Source: Paracoccus sp. DMF-8
GTDB taxonomy: Bacteria; Pseudomonadota; Alphaproteobacteria; Rhodobacterales; Rhodobacteraceae
DNA length: 64,000 nt
Direction of reading: 5' to 3'
Assembly (NCBI RefSeq): GCF_029309835.1
Contig: NZ_JARJHL010000010.1
Location: forward strand, 558,001 to 622,000
In this document: in pieces, positions 10,535-20,685 of the stretch
How positions within the stretch are numbered: position 1 is the stretch's first letter
How the letters are laid out: every line of letters begins with the position of its first letter
Position numbers and translations under genes: made by a program
Notes under the pieces: generated by a model
Database searches by the model: none
Told to the model about the DNA's origin: nothing
The model's input: the letters and a program-made list of their open reading frames with translations, nothing else

Positions 10535-11858
10535 TGGCTTTGATCGGTGAAATCGGCGGTTTGTTATGGACCATTCTGGCCTTTGTGATCGCGCTGTCGA
10601 TCATCGTCGCGGTCCATGAATATGGCCATTACATCGTTGCCCGCTGGTCGGGCATCCGGGCCGAGGTGTTTTCCCTCGGGTTCGGGCCGCGACTGATATC
10701 GCGCCGCGACCGCCGTGGAACGCTGTGGCAGGTCGCGGCGGTGCCTCTGGGCGGCTATGTCCGTTTTCTGGGCGATGCCAATGCGGCCAGCGCGGGCACC
10801 GGCACCGAGGTCGATCCGGCCTTGCGCCGCCAAAGCCTGACGGGTGCGCCGCTCTGGGCGCGTTTCGCGACGGTTGCGGCCGGGCCGTTCTTCAACTTTG
10901 CCCTGTCGATCCTGATCTTTGGCGGCATGCTGCTGTGGCAGGGTGTCCCGGTCGAGCGGGTCGAGATCGGCCGTGTCACCGCCTTGCCGCCCGCGATGCA
11001 GAACGGTTTGCGCGCCGGTGACGAGGTGATTGCCGTCGGCGGCCAGCCGGTCGCGACCTGGCGCGATCTGGGGAACTTGCGCTGAATGAAACCCCTGCGG
11101 ACGGGCTGGACTGGACGGTGCGGCGCGACGGGACGGAACTGGTCGTCCGCGCGCCCGACCTGCTGCCCCCGGTCATCGGCGGGGTCGCACCGCGCAGCGC
11201 GGCCTCGGCTGCGGGGCTGCGGGCCGGGGATGTGATCCTGTCGGTCGATGGCCAGCCGGTCGAACGCTTTGCCCAGATCGGCGCGGCGGTCACCGCCGCC
11301 GAGGGGCGCCCCGTCGTCTTCCGCGTCTGGCGCGATGGCGAGGGAGAGGCGGATTATGCCCTTGCCGCCGCCGAACGCGATCTGCCCACCGCCGATGGCG
11401 GCTATGAACGGCGCTGGCTGGTCGGCATCAATGCGGGCCAGTTGTTCGAGCCCGCCACCCGCGGCGCAACCCCGGTCGAGGCGCTTGTCGCCGGGGTCGA
11501 ACGAACCTGGTTCATCATCGCAAGCTCGATTCAGGGCCTGTGGGCGATGATCACCGGACAGATCGGGACCTGCAATCTGGGCGGGGCGATTTCCATCGCC
11601 GAAACCACCAGTGAGGCGGCATCGGCGGGGGGCATGAATTTCATCTGGTGGATCGGCGTCCTGTCGGCGGCGATCGGGTTTCTGAACCTGCTGCCGATCC
11701 CGGTTCTGGACGGCGGGCATCTGATGTTTTTCGCCTATGAGGGCATCACCGGACGGCCCGCATCCGACCGTGTGGTCAATGCGTTGACGGTTGTCGGGCT
11801 GGCGCTGGTGCTGACATTGATGGTTTTCGGCCTCTCGAACGATCTTTTCTGCCCGTGA
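10534..11858 (+). pseudogene. rseP: RseP site-2 protease, interrupted by a one-base frameshift
   Basis: Intramembrane zinc metalloprotease acting in regulated intramembrane proteolysis of anti-sigma factors. The first frame (10534-11085) carries the active-site helix with HEYGH at residues 28-32 and most of PDZ1, then hits TGA. The second frame (to 11858) carries the second PDZ part and the C-terminal helix NLLPIPVLDGGH. The break is at the GGGG run 11070-11073: adding one G restores DLGELALNETPADG straight through. Together the parts make about 441 aa, normal for RseP. Because the gene is usually essential and all else is intact, a missed base in the sequence is more likely than a dead gene. 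Confidence 0.9.
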
Positions 11859-11950
11859 CGCCGCTTCTGTTTTGACCTCTGCCCAAGTTGGATGTATCCA
11901 CAACGCCAATCGGACCGATGAAATCGGCAAGGCTTGGGTAGAGGGCAGCA

Positions 11951-14286
11951 ATGACTGACAGGAAACTTGGCAAGGGCGCCATTGCGCTGATTTCGGCGCT
12001 GGCCGTCACGGTGCCCGCCAGCTTCATGGCCACCCCGGCCTCGGCCTATGTGTTCAACAGCGTCCGGATCGACGGCGCAGAGCGTATCGAAAGCGCGACG
12101 ATCCTGTCCTATGCGAACATCCCGCGGGGCCAGAACGTTTCGGCCGGCGACCTGAATGCCGCGATGCAAAGGCTGCAGCAGTCGGGCCTGTTCGAAACGG
12201 TCGAGGTGACGCCGCAGGGCGGCACGCTGGTCATTTCGGTGCGCGAATATCCGATGATCAATGTCATCAGCTTTGAAGGCAACCGCCGGGTCAAGGATGA
12301 ACAGCTGAGTTCGGTGATCAAAAGCCAGGCACGGCGCGTCTATTCCCCTTCGACCGCCGAATCCGATGCCGAGGTGCTTTCGCAGGTCTATGCCTCTCAG
12401 GGGCGTCTGGCCGCACGGATCGAGCCGCGCATCATCCGCCGTCCGGGCAACCGCGTCGATCTGGTCTTTGAAATCCGCGAGGGCGATGTCACCGAAATCG
12501 AACGCATCGGCTTCGTCGGCAACCGCGCCTTTCCGACCGCCGCTTGCGCAACGTGTTGCAGACGAAACAGGCGGGCATCCTGCGTCAGTTCATCCGCCGC
12601 GACACCTTCGCGCCCGAACGCACGGCGGTCGATGAACAGCTTCTGACCGATTTCTACCGCTCGCGCGGCTATGCCGATTTCCGGGTTCAGGCGATCTCGC
12701 CCGAGGTGGCGCGCGAACGCGATGCCTTCTACATCACCTTCAACATTCAGGAAGGTCCGCGCTACACCTTTGGCAATGTCCGGACGGTCAGCGAAATTCC
12801 GGGCGTCGATGATACCGATTTCCGCGCCCAGAACCGCGTCCGCCCGGGCGAGGTCTATAACCCCGCCGTCATCGACAACACCATCCGCCGGATGGAGGCG
12901 ATCGCCCTGCAAAAGGGTCTGGATTTCGTCAATATCGAGCCGCGCATCACCCGCAACATGCGCGACCAGACGCTGGATCTGACCTTTGCCCTGACCCGCG
13001 GCCCGCGCGTCTTTGTCGAGCGTATCGACATCGAGGGCAACACCACCACTCTGGACGAGGTCATCCGCCGCCAGTTCACCACGGTCGAGGGCGACCCCTT
13101 CAACCCGCGCGAAATCCGCAATGCCGCCGAACGCATCCGCGCGCTTGGCTATTTCGCCGATGCGCAGGTCGAAAGCCGCGAGGGCACCTCGCCCGAGCAG
13201 GTCATCGTCGATGTCAACGTCGAGGAACAGCCGACCGGCAGCCTGAACTTTGGCGTCAGCTACGGCGTCAATTCCGGGGTCGGCCTCAACTTCTCGCTGA
13301 GCGAGCAGAATTTCATGGGCCGTGGTCAGGCCGTCAGCCTGAGCTTTGCGACCGGGTCGGGGACGCGTTCGTCGGGGCTGACCTTTGTCGAACCCTATCT
13401 GTTCGGGCGCGATCTGAAAGGCCGCTTCCAGATCTGGTATAACACGACCGAAAGCTATAATTCGGACTATGACACGCGCAGCGTCGGTTTCCTGACCGGG
13501 ATCGAGGCGCCGATTTCCGAAAACGGCCGTCTGGAAATCCGCTACAAGCTGAGCAAGGACACGCTGTCAAGCGTTCTGCCGATCCATGTCGATCCGGAAT
13601 CGGGGGAGCTGGCGGGGTCGTCGCCGATCCTCTATCGCGATCAGGGCGGGTTTTATTCTTCGGCCATCGGCTACACCTATACCTATGACAGCCGCATCAC
13701 CGGGCTGGACCCGCTGACCCGCTATCGCTTTACCTTCGGTCAGGATTACGCCGGTCTGGGCGGTGACATCGACATGATCACCACCAATGTCTATGCGGGT
13801 GTCGAAAGCAATGCCTGGCGCGAAGAGGTCACGCTGCGCGCCGAACTAGAACTGGGCGCGCTGCATATGCTGGACGACGCAAACAGCCGCCGCTTTGACC
13901 GGTTTTCGGGCAATAACAAGATCCGCGGCTTTGAATACAACGGCATCGGCCCGCGCGATCTGAACGCCCCGAACGAAGATGCGCTTGGCGGGAACTATTA
14001 CTGGGCGCTGCGCACCGAGGCGCAATTCCCGCTTGGCCTGCCCGAGGAATACGGGATCATGGGCGGGCTGTTCGCCGATGTCGGGTCGGTCTGGGGGCTG
14101 GACGACCGCAACGGCGCCAACAATATCGAAGTCGATGATTCCATGCATGTCCGCGCGGCAATCGGCGCTTCGCTGTTCTGGACGACGCCCATCGGCCCGT
14201 TGCGCTTCAACTTCTCGAAGGCGCTTCAGAAAGAAGATTACGACGAAGAGCAGCCCTTCGACCTGACGATTTCGACCAGCTTCTGA
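11951..14286 (+). pseudogene. bamA: Outer-membrane assembly factor BamA, interrupted by a one-base frameshift
   Basis: BamA inserts beta-barrel proteins into the outer membrane. It starts with a signal peptide (cleavage after ATPASA, about residue 32), then POTRA repeats to about residue 430 and a C-terminal barrel ending in Phe (ISTSF, the expected terminal beta-signal). The first frame runs 11951-12646 and the second covers 12544-14286. The break is at the short T run 12530-12532: one added T restores NRAFSDRRLRNVLQTKQ in the third POTRA region. The corrected protein is about 778 aa, normal for the family. BamA is essential, so a sequencing or assembly error is likeliest. Its TGA overlaps the start of the OmpH/Skp gene. 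Confidence 0.92.
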
Positions 14287-15062
14287 TGCGGGAACGGGCG
14301 CTGATCGCGGCTTGTCTGACCTGTCTTCTGACAGGTCAGGCGCTGGCGCAGGACGACCCGCCTGCTGCGCCTGTCCCGCAACCATCTGTCCCCGAGCCAT
14401 CCGTCGCCGCACCCGCCGACCCGGTGCGCATCGAAAGCGAAGGCGAGACGGGGGCCGGGGATGACACGCAAGGCGGCGACAGCCCGACCATCGGCGCGCT
14501 GGTCGTGCCTTCGGATGGCAGCCTTGAAGAACTGCCGATCATGACGATAGATCAGGACCGGCTGTTCGCGGGAACGGCCTGGGGGCGGCGTGTTCAGGCC
14601 GAACTGGCGCGTCAGGGCAATGATCTTTCCGAAGAAAACGAGCGGTTGCTTCAGCAGTTCTCGCGCGAGGAAGAAGAGCTGACCCGGCTGCGCGACACCT
14701 TGCCGCCGGATGAATTCCGCATCCGCGCCGATGAATTCGACCGCAAGGTGGTCGAGATCCGGCACGAGCGCGACACGGCACGGCAGGAACTGCAGCAGCT
14801 GCCGCAAAAGGAACGCGAGACGTTTTATGCGCAGATCATGCCGATTCTGGCAAAGCTGATGCAGGAACGTCAGGCGGTCGTGGTTCTGGATCAGCGGCTG
14901 GTGCTGATACAGGCGCAATCCATTGATATGACGGATGAATTGATCGCGCGTGTCGATGCCGAACTGGGCGAAGGGCCGGGCCTGACCAGCCCCCCTGCTG
15001 CACAGGATGGGGCCGCACAGGATGGGGCACCGGCGGAAACGCCCGCAAACCCCGGCGATTAG
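14286..15062 (+). CDS. OmpH/Skp family periplasmic chaperone
   Basis: A 258-aa secreted protein with a signal peptide (cleavage probably after GQALA, residue 21), a Pro/Ala-rich acidic linker to about residue 80, the OmpH entry motif (TIDQDRLFAGTAWGRRV), and a long charged coiled-coil (about 105-190) typical of Skp tentacles, ending in a low-complexity Ala/Pro tail. Skp-type chaperones hold unfolded outer-membrane proteins and hand them to BamA; coupling to bamA through TGATG fits. It is longer than classic Skp (about 160 aa) because of the linker and tail. Confidence 0.85.
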   Translation: MRERALIAACLTCLLTGQALAQDDPPAAPVPQPSVPEPSVAAPADPVRIESEGETGAGDDTQGGDSPTIGALVVPSDGSLEELPIMTIDQDRLFAGTAWGRRVQAELARQGNDLSEENERLLQQFSREEEELTRLRDTLPPDEFRIRADEFDRKVVEIRHERDTARQELQQLPQKERETFYAQIMPILAKLMQERQAVVVLDQRLVLIQAQSIDMTDELIARVDAELGEGPGLTSPPAAQDGAAQDGAPAETPANPGD

Positions 15063-15063
15063 G

Positions 15064-15996
15064 TCAAAGCCGCGCGATCCTTTCGCTGAGCAGGTCGAAC
15101 AACCCCCCGGCATCGACATCGCGGATGAAGGTCGCATTCGGGGCGCGTCCGCTGACGCCCCACCAGTCGGCGACGGTCATGCCGGTGGTATAGGTGCCCT
15201 CTGTCTCGATCTCGACATTAATGAAGCGGCCCGCGAACAGGTCGGGGCGGATCAGCCAGGCCACGGCGCAGGGATCATGCAGCGGGGCGCCAAGACTGCC
15301 GTATTTTTCCCTGTCATAGCGTTCAAAGAAATCGGTCCAGCTTGCCACCGCTTCGCCGATGCGGCCAAGGCGGCGCATCCGTTCGACCCATGCCCGGCTG
15401 GTCAGGGCCTTGTGGGTGACATCCAGCGGCAGGACGGTGATCTCGGCCCCTGAGGCAAAGACCTGCGCGGCGGCCTCGGGGTCGACATGGATGTTGAATT
15501 CGGCGGCGGGGGTGATGTTGCCCACCTCGAAATAGGCGCCGCCCATCAGGCTGATTTCCTGCACGCGGGCGATGATGTCGGGCGCGCGCTGAAAGGCGGT
15601 GGCGATATTCGTCAGGGGCCCGATCGGGACCAGCGAGACGGTGCCCGGATCATGGCTGCGCAGGGTGTCGATGATGAAATCGACGGCATGGGCGGATTGC
15701 AGCGGCATGGTCGGCTCCGGCAGCTCGATCCCGTCCAGACCGGATGCGCCGTGGACATGTTCCGCCGTGACCAGCCGGCGCCGGATCGGCCGGTCGCAGC
15801 CCGCGAAAACCGGGATATCGCGGCGGCCCGCCAGTTCCAGCACCTTGCGCGCATTCCCGGCGGTGCGGGCCAGCGGCACATTGCCCGCGACAACGGTCAG
15901 CCCCAGCAGATCCAGTTCCGGGCTGCCAAGCGCCAGCAGGATGGCCACGGCGTCGTCCTGACCGGGATCGGTGTCGATGATGATCTTGCGTGCCAT
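15064..15996 (-). CDS. Inosine/uridine-preferring nucleoside hydrolase
   Basis: A 310-aa N-ribohydrolase cleaving nucleosides to base and ribose for salvage. The calcium/ribose-binding signature DTDPGQDDA begins at residue 8; other family blocks are VPIGPLTNIA, SLMGGAYFEVGNITPAAEFN and a late HDPCAVAWL. Convergent with the OmpH/Skp gene (one base apart) and 20 bases downstream of the penicillin-acylase-like gene on the same strand, so possibly co-transcribed with it. Exact base specificity cannot be told from sequence. Confidence 0.9.
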   Translation of the reverse strand: MARKIIIDTDPGQDDAVAILLALGSPELDLLGLTVVAGNVPLARTAGNARKVLELAGRRDIPVFAGCDRPIRRRLVTAEHVHGASGLDGIELPEPTMPLQSAHAVDFIIDTLRSHDPGTVSLVPIGPLTNIATAFQRAPDIIARVQEISLMGGAYFEVGNITPAAEFNIHVDPEAAAQVFASGAEITVLPLDVTHKALTSRAWVERMRRLGRIGEAVASWTDFFERYDREKYGSLGAPLHDPCAVAWLIRPDLFAGRFINVEIETEGTYTTGMTVADWWGVSGRAPNATFIRDVDAGGLFDLLSERIARL

Positions 15997-16016
15997 GCTT
16001 ATCCTTTATGCGCCGC

Positions 16017-18479
16017 TTACTCTCCTGCGGGTTCAAGCTGGGTGATCCCGGCCGCCGCCGCGCGGGCAAGCTGGGGGTCCAGCGACATCACGACATATTC
16101 GCCGCGCCGCCACAACTCTGCCATGTCGTCATAATGGCGCGACAGCGGATGGCCCGACTGCCCGGTCGAGACGACAAAGACCGAACTGTCCGGATCGGCC
16201 AGATCGTAGACGCCGCGATAGGTCGCGCCGGTGACGTTCAGCCAGGGGTTCCAGCCGGTGCCCTGCGTCCCGGCCAGCGCCACCGTCGAATCGGCGCCCG
16301 AGGTCGGCTGCATCAGGTTCACGACATAGGACAGGCCGCGGATATCGCCCAGACCGGGGTGGACATGGCGGGCCAGATGGACATCGCCCCACCGCCAGCT
16401 TGTCACATCGGGGCCGAAACGCGCGGTCAGTTCCAGGATCGCGGCATCCAGCGACTGGCGGGCGATTTCGGCGCAGGTTTCGACCGGGCTGGACTGGCGG
16501 ATGTCGCACCATTCGGCGGCGCCGCTGATATTGCGAAAGACGCGTTCGATGAAATCGGGATACAGCCGGGTGAGTTCATCGGCCAGCGGCCCCAACTCGT
16601 CGCGGATGATGCGTTCCTGCAGGATACGCATCCAGGCGGCATAGATCAGCGGTTCGGGCATATGCTCGCTCATCGCGCCATCCCAATCGGCCAGCAGCGC
16701 CAGCGCATCCTGACGCTGGCGTTCGGGCGTGCCGCGTGCGGCGGGTTCGCCGGTAAACCACAGATCGGCGGCGACCAGCGGCAAAAGCTGGCGGGCGACC
16801 GGGCTGACGATATCGTTCTGCGCGGCGATGAAGCTGTCGCGCGAATGGACCTCGCGGCTGGAGATCAGGAAATCCAGCCGGGTCTGGCGATGATCGTCCG
16901 ACCAGTCATGCCCAAGCGCGCGCCCCTCGGCCGCCAGCGCACGGCCGCCGGTGGCAGAGACCATGCCATCGGCCGGATCCAGCGCGGTCAGGGTGGCGGG
17001 GGCGGGGGTGATGCCCTGCCAGATGTTGTCGCGCATCCAGCCCGGCACGGGCATCCGGCCGCCGGTCTGATGGCCTGCCGGGCGATCGGGAATGGCCCCC
17101 GCCAGCGTTTCGGCCACGCCATCCTCGTCGGCCAGGGTATAGATCATCGCAGGCGCGGTCACGTCGCGCAGAGCCTCGACGGCATCGCGGCGGGTGCCTG
17201 CGGACATCAGCGCGACCAGCGCGGTCATGCTGCGATCCTGATTGCGCCCGCCGGTCCAGGACAGGGTGGCGATATGGCCCTCGGGCAGGATCGAGGCAAG
17301 ATCCAGGTGACCCGCGGGAATGGCGGGGCCGTTGATCGTGTCGCGCAGGGTGATGGTTTGCGGATCGGCGTCCTTGATGCGGATGACTTCGCGGCGGGTG
17401 GCGAACTCGGTCCAGCCGTCGGGGCCGCGATAGCGGTTGATATCGCCGGGCTGAACCTCTTCGATGAAAAGATCCTGATCGTCGATCTGGGCCGGGGTGA
17501 TCCCCCAGGCCATTTTCGTATTGCGCCCCGACAGGATCGCCGGAATGCCGGGAATGCTGCCGCCGATGACGCCGCCGGTCTGCAGTTCCAGCCGCGCCAG
17601 ATACCAGATGCCTGGCGCGGTCAGCGCGAATTGCGGATCATTGGCCAAAAGCGCGCGCCCCGTCGCCGTCCGGCTGCCCGAAGCGGCCCAGCTATTGGCG
17701 CTGGCACCCACCGCAGGGGCCAGATAGCCCGCGATCCCCGCCGCCCAATCCGGCGCCCGCGCATTGCGTTCGGGCGGCATGAACCGCGCGCCGGGAAACA
17801 GCGCGGCATAGGTGGGCATGGCGGGTTCGGGCACCGTCGCCATGATTTCCTGCCCGCGCGTCGGCGCGGCCAGCGACAGGCGGGCGCGCAGGATCTCGCG
17901 CCGAAGCTGCACCGTGGATGACGCGGCCAGCAGCTTCAGGATGGCCAGCGAATCCGCAGGCTCCCAATAGGCGATATTGTCGGGATACAGAAAGAATTCG
18001 GGTGCCCCGCGACCGCGCGCGCCCAGATTGACCTGTTCGATCCAGGCATTCACCCCCGCCGCATAAGCCTCCAGCGCGGTCAGCGTTTCGGGGCTTTGCG
18101 CCTGAACCGAGGCGGCGGCATTGCGATACAGTCCCAGCCTGCGCGCCAGATCATCCGAGGCAAAGGCCCCCACGCCATAGATTTCCGACAGCCGCCCCTG
18201 CGCCGCGCGGCGCAGGACCGTCATCTGGAACAGCCGGTCCTGCGCATGGACAAGGCCAAGGGCGAAAAACACGTCCGCATCGCTTTGGCCAAAGACATGG
18301 GGCACGCCTTCGGTGGTGCGCACGATCTCGACCGGGGCCGTGATGCCGCTGACGCTGTAGCTGTCGCCGTAATCGGGAACCGAGCGGATGGCGAAATACC
18401 GTGCCAGCAGCACGATCGCCAGACAGGCAAGGATCAGACCGACGGTCAGGCGCACCAGCCAGCGAAAGAAAGTCAGCAT
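16017..18479 (-). CDS. Penicillin acylase family protein (Ntn hydrolase)
   Basis: An 820-aa protein with an N-terminal membrane anchor/signal (FFRWLVRLTVGLILACLAIVLL), an alpha-chain region containing VHAQDRLFQM, a linker, and a beta chain expected to be exposed by autocleavage. The family nucleophile block SNxW appears as S260-A261-N262-S263-W264, followed by ASGSRTATG and LLANDPQFALTAPGIWY. The family hydrolyses amides such as beta-lactam side chains or acyl-homoserine lactones. Start ATG 18479 is chosen for a GGGGACAG site; ATG 18524 would add 15 polar residues. The substrate is unknown. The Ala within the motif is discussed in the findings. Confidence 0.88.
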   Translation of the reverse strand: MLTFFRWLVRLTVGLILACLAIVLLARYFAIRSVPDYGDSYSVSGITAPVEIVRTTEGVPHVFGQSDADVFFALGLVHAQDRLFQMTVLRRAAQGRLSEIYGVGAFASDDLARRLGLYRNAAASVQAQSPETLTALEAYAAGVNAWIEQVNLGARGRGAPEFFLYPDNIAYWEPADSLAILKLLAASSTVQLRREILRARLSLAAPTRGQEIMATVPEPAMPTYAALFPGARFMPPERNARAPDWAAGIAGYLAPAVGASANSWAASGSRTATGRALLANDPQFALTAPGIWYLARLELQTGGVIGGSIPGIPAILSGRNTKMAWGITPAQIDDQDLFIEEVQPGDINRYRGPDGWTEFATRREVIRIKDADPQTITLRDTINGPAIPAGHLDLASILPEGHIATLSWTGGRNQDRSMTALVALMSAGTRRDAVEALRDVTAPAMIYTLADEDGVAETLAGAIPDRPAGHQTGGRMPVPGWMRDNIWQGITPAPATLTALDPADGMVSATGGRALAAEGRALGHDWSDDHRQTRLDFLISSREVHSRDSFIAAQNDIVSPVARQLLPLVAADLWFTGEPAARGTPERQRQDALALLADWDGAMSEHMPEPLIYAAWMRILQERIIRDELGPLADELTRLYPDFIERVFRNISGAAEWCDIRQSSPVETCAEIARQSLDAAILELTARFGPDVTSWRWGDVHLARHVHPGLGDIRGLSYVVNLMQPTSGADSTVALAGTQGTGWNPWLNVTGATYRGVYDLADPDSSVFVVSTGQSGHPLSRHYDDMAELWRRGEYVVMSLDPQLARAAAAGITQLEPAGE

Positions 18480-18607
18480 CTGTCCCCGTCGCGGTGACCG
18501 GGGCGCGATCACGGTTGACCGCATCGCCCCGGAATGGAATTCATCGGCGTGATAGGACAGCACGCGGCGCAGATCAACGTATCGCCGCATCACGAGAGGG
18601 AGGCTTC

Positions 18608-19474
18608 ATGGCACGCGTGGCATTTCTGGGACTGGGGGTCATGGGCTTTCCGATGGCGGGGCATCTGGTGGCGGCGGGACATGAGGTCACCGTCTGGAAC
18701 CGCACCCCCGCCAAGGCCGAGGCCTGGGCCGCGCAGCATGGCGGCCGTGCCGCCGCCACCGCGCGCGAGGCGGCCGAGGGCGCGGAATTCGTCATGACCT
18801 GCGTCGGCAATGACGACGATCTGCGGCAGGTCTGCCCGGCTCCGCAGGGCGCCTATGCCGGGATGGCTGCGGGGGCGGTGCATGTCGATCACACCACGGT
18901 TTCCGCTCAGGTCACGCGGGAACTGGCTGACATCGCGTCGAAATCCGGGATCGCTCTGGTCGATGCGCCGGTATCGGGCGGGCAGGCGGGGGCCGAAAAC
19001 GGCGCCCTGTCGGTGATGTGCGGCGGCGCGGCCGGGGATTTCGCCCGGGCCGAGCTGGTGATCGCCGCCTATGCCCGGATCTGCCGCCTGATGGGGCCGG
19101 TCGGCGCCGGGCAACTGACCAAGATGTGCAACCAGATCGCCATTGCCGGGCTGGTTCAGGGCCTGTCGGAATCGCTGAATTTCGCCGAAAAGGCGGGGCT
19201 GTCGATCGCCGATGTGGTCGAGGTCATCAGCCAGGGCGCGGCGGGCAGCTGGCAGATGCAGAACCGCTATCAGACCATGGCCGAAAACCGCTTTGACTTT
19301 GGCTTTGCCGTCGACTGGATGCGCAAGGATCTGGCGATCTGCCTGTCCGCCGCCGATGAAAACGGCGCAAGCCTGCCGGTCACGGCACTGATCGACCAGT
19401 TCTACAAGGAGGTGCAGCAGATGGGCGGCGGCCGTTGGGACACCTCGTCGCTGATCGCGCGGCTGCGGAAATAG
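18608..19474 (+). CDS. NAD(P)-dependent beta-hydroxyacid dehydrogenase (3-hydroxyisobutyrate dehydrogenase-like)
   Basis: A 288-aa member of the beta-hydroxyacid dehydrogenase family, oxidising substrates such as 3-hydroxyisobutyrate or tartronate semialdehyde. It has the Rossmann signature FLGLGVMGFPMAGHL at residues 5-19, the substrate motif DAPVSGGQAGAENG, and the catalytic Lys in GAGQLTKMCNQ. The start follows a strong GGGAGG site. Divergent from the penicillin-acylase-like gene with a 128-bp gap. Specificity within the family (HIBADH, GarR, GLYR) is not resolvable by eye. Confidence 0.88.
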   Translation: MARVAFLGLGVMGFPMAGHLVAAGHEVTVWNRTPAKAEAWAAQHGGRAAATAREAAEGAEFVMTCVGNDDDLRQVCPAPQGAYAGMAAGAVHVDHTTVSAQVTRELADIASKSGIALVDAPVSGGQAGAENGALSVMCGGAAGDFARAELVIAAYARICRLMGPVGAGQLTKMCNQIAIAGLVQGLSESLNFAEKAGLSIADVVEVISQGAAGSWQMQNRYQTMAENRFDFGFAVDWMRKDLAICLSAADENGASLPVTALIDQFYKEVQQMGGGRWDTSSLIARLRK

Positions 19475-19502
19475 CGGGGCGTTTTTCAAGGGCGGGTGCG
19501 GC

Positions 19503-19539
19503 AAAATGAAAGGGCCGGGCGCAACCTTTCGCCCGGCCC
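19503..19539 (-). terminator. Rho-independent terminator of the Hint-domain gene
   Basis: On the minus strand a 10-bp perfect stem (GGGCCGGGCG/CGCCCGGCCC, 19512-19539) is followed by a T-rich tail (TTTCATTTT, 19503-19511). It lies just downstream of the Hint-domain gene stop at 19561. Confidence 0.75.
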
Positions 19540-19560
19540 CCGTCGTCTGCTCACCAATCG

Positions 19561-20685
19561 TCAGGCCGCAACCAGCGGCTTTTCGTTTTGCTGATGGCGG
19601 ATGGCCAGTTTGCGGGCGTGACGGCCCGAAATCAGCAGCCGTGCCGGATCGGGCACGTCATCACGCGCTAGCAGGCCGGGAAAAAGGGCAAGGATTTCCT
19701 CGACCGCCGCCGCCGGCAGGGACCTCCGCACCTCGGCACCGACATAGAGCGACTCGGTTTCGGCGCCATTCGAAAAGACGACTTCGTGCTGGTCGAACAG
19801 GATGTGGAAATATTCGACCGCGTCCATATCGGCCGCCACATCCACGCCATCAAGCTGCAAGAGATGTTTGGCGGCGACCAGAACCTCGTCGGTGCCGAAC
19901 ATCTTTTGCGCAATCCGCGAGCGCACCAGAATCCGGTGCTGCGGCGACACCAGAAGGTCGGTCCCGGGCAGTTGATCGCCCAAGGCGCCCGCCTTGATGC
20001 GGATCGGCCGCAGATGGGCCTGACGCGCAAGGCGGGTCGCATCCAGACGCGTCCTGCCGATCCAGCGCACCGGCTGCGGACCGTGGTCCTTGGTCAGCAC
20101 CAGATCGCCCTGACGCAGGTCTTCGATGGCAACCATGCCCTGGGGCGTGGCGATCAGCGTGCCCCGGACAAAGCAGAATGCCTGATCAAAGGCATCATCG
20201 GCCTCTTGAAATGTCGGCACGCCCTGATTGTTGACATCGGTCTCGGGGCCATAGGTCCTGGTCGTCGGCTCGGAACTGAAGGGGGCTGCCAGATCAAGAA
20301 TGATATGCTGGCCGCCCTGTTCAAACACGATGTAATCGTCCCCCATGCCAAGGTTGCTGACAAGATCGTTCTTCGGGGTCAACTGGCTGTAGACCATCTG
20401 CCAGTTCGCCGGATCGTCATCCTCGCGCGGGTCGCCGGTGCCGATATAGGCCTCAAGCTGCCACCACTGGCCATTGCCGAACTGCTCGCTGTCTCCAAGT
20501 TGCCAGCCCCCCAGGCGATAGTAATCAGAGCCGAGGCCCTGGGCCGTGCCGAGATCGACCACATCCGGCGCATAAAGGCCAAAGCCTTCCTCGCCCTGAT
20601 TGATTCCGGACGGGTTCGTGGGCTGGTTGCCAAGGTAACCAAGCATTTCTTTGGTCACATAGATATATTGCTGGATATCAGGCAT
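19561..20685 (-). CDS. Hint-domain (Hedgehog/intein-like) protein
   Basis: A 374-aa protein. Residues 1-170 form an acidic, aromatic-rich N-domain with no recognised family. A Hint module starts at Cys about 171 in CFVRGTLIATPQG, continuing with IEDLRQGDLVLTKDHG, PVRWIGRTR, LLVSPQHRILVRS and YFHILFDQHEVVFSNG. The Cys start and the internal SPQHRIL histidine are the residues needed for intein-like peptide-bond rearrangement. Such Hint_2 proteins are common and often multicopy in Rhodobacterales, usually at the end of extracellular proteins. No export signal is seen at the chosen start (ATG 20685). Monocistronic with its own terminator. Confidence 0.8.
   Translation of the reverse strand: MPDIQQYIYVTKEMLGYLGNQPTNPSGINQGEEGFGLYAPDVVDLGTAQGLGSDYYRLGGWQLGDSEQFGNGQWWQLEAYIGTGDPREDDDPANWQMVYSQLTPKNDLVSNLGMGDDYIVFEQGGQHIILDLAAPFSSEPTTRTYGPETDVNNQGVPTFQEADDAFDQAFCFVRGTLIATPQGMVAIEDLRQGDLVLTKDHGPQPVRWIGRTRLDATRLARQAHLRPIRIKAGALGDQLPGTDLLVSPQHRILVRSRIAQKMFGTDEVLVAAKHLLQLDGVDVAADMDAVEYFHILFDQHEVVFSNGAETESLYVGAEVRRSLPAAAVEEILALFPGLLARDDVPDPARLLISGRHARKLAIRHQQNEKPLVAA

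Noticed and set aside
15990..17921. 643-codon plus-strand frame opposite the penicillin-acylase gene
   Set aside because: Arg/Gly/Ala-rich shadow without motifs.
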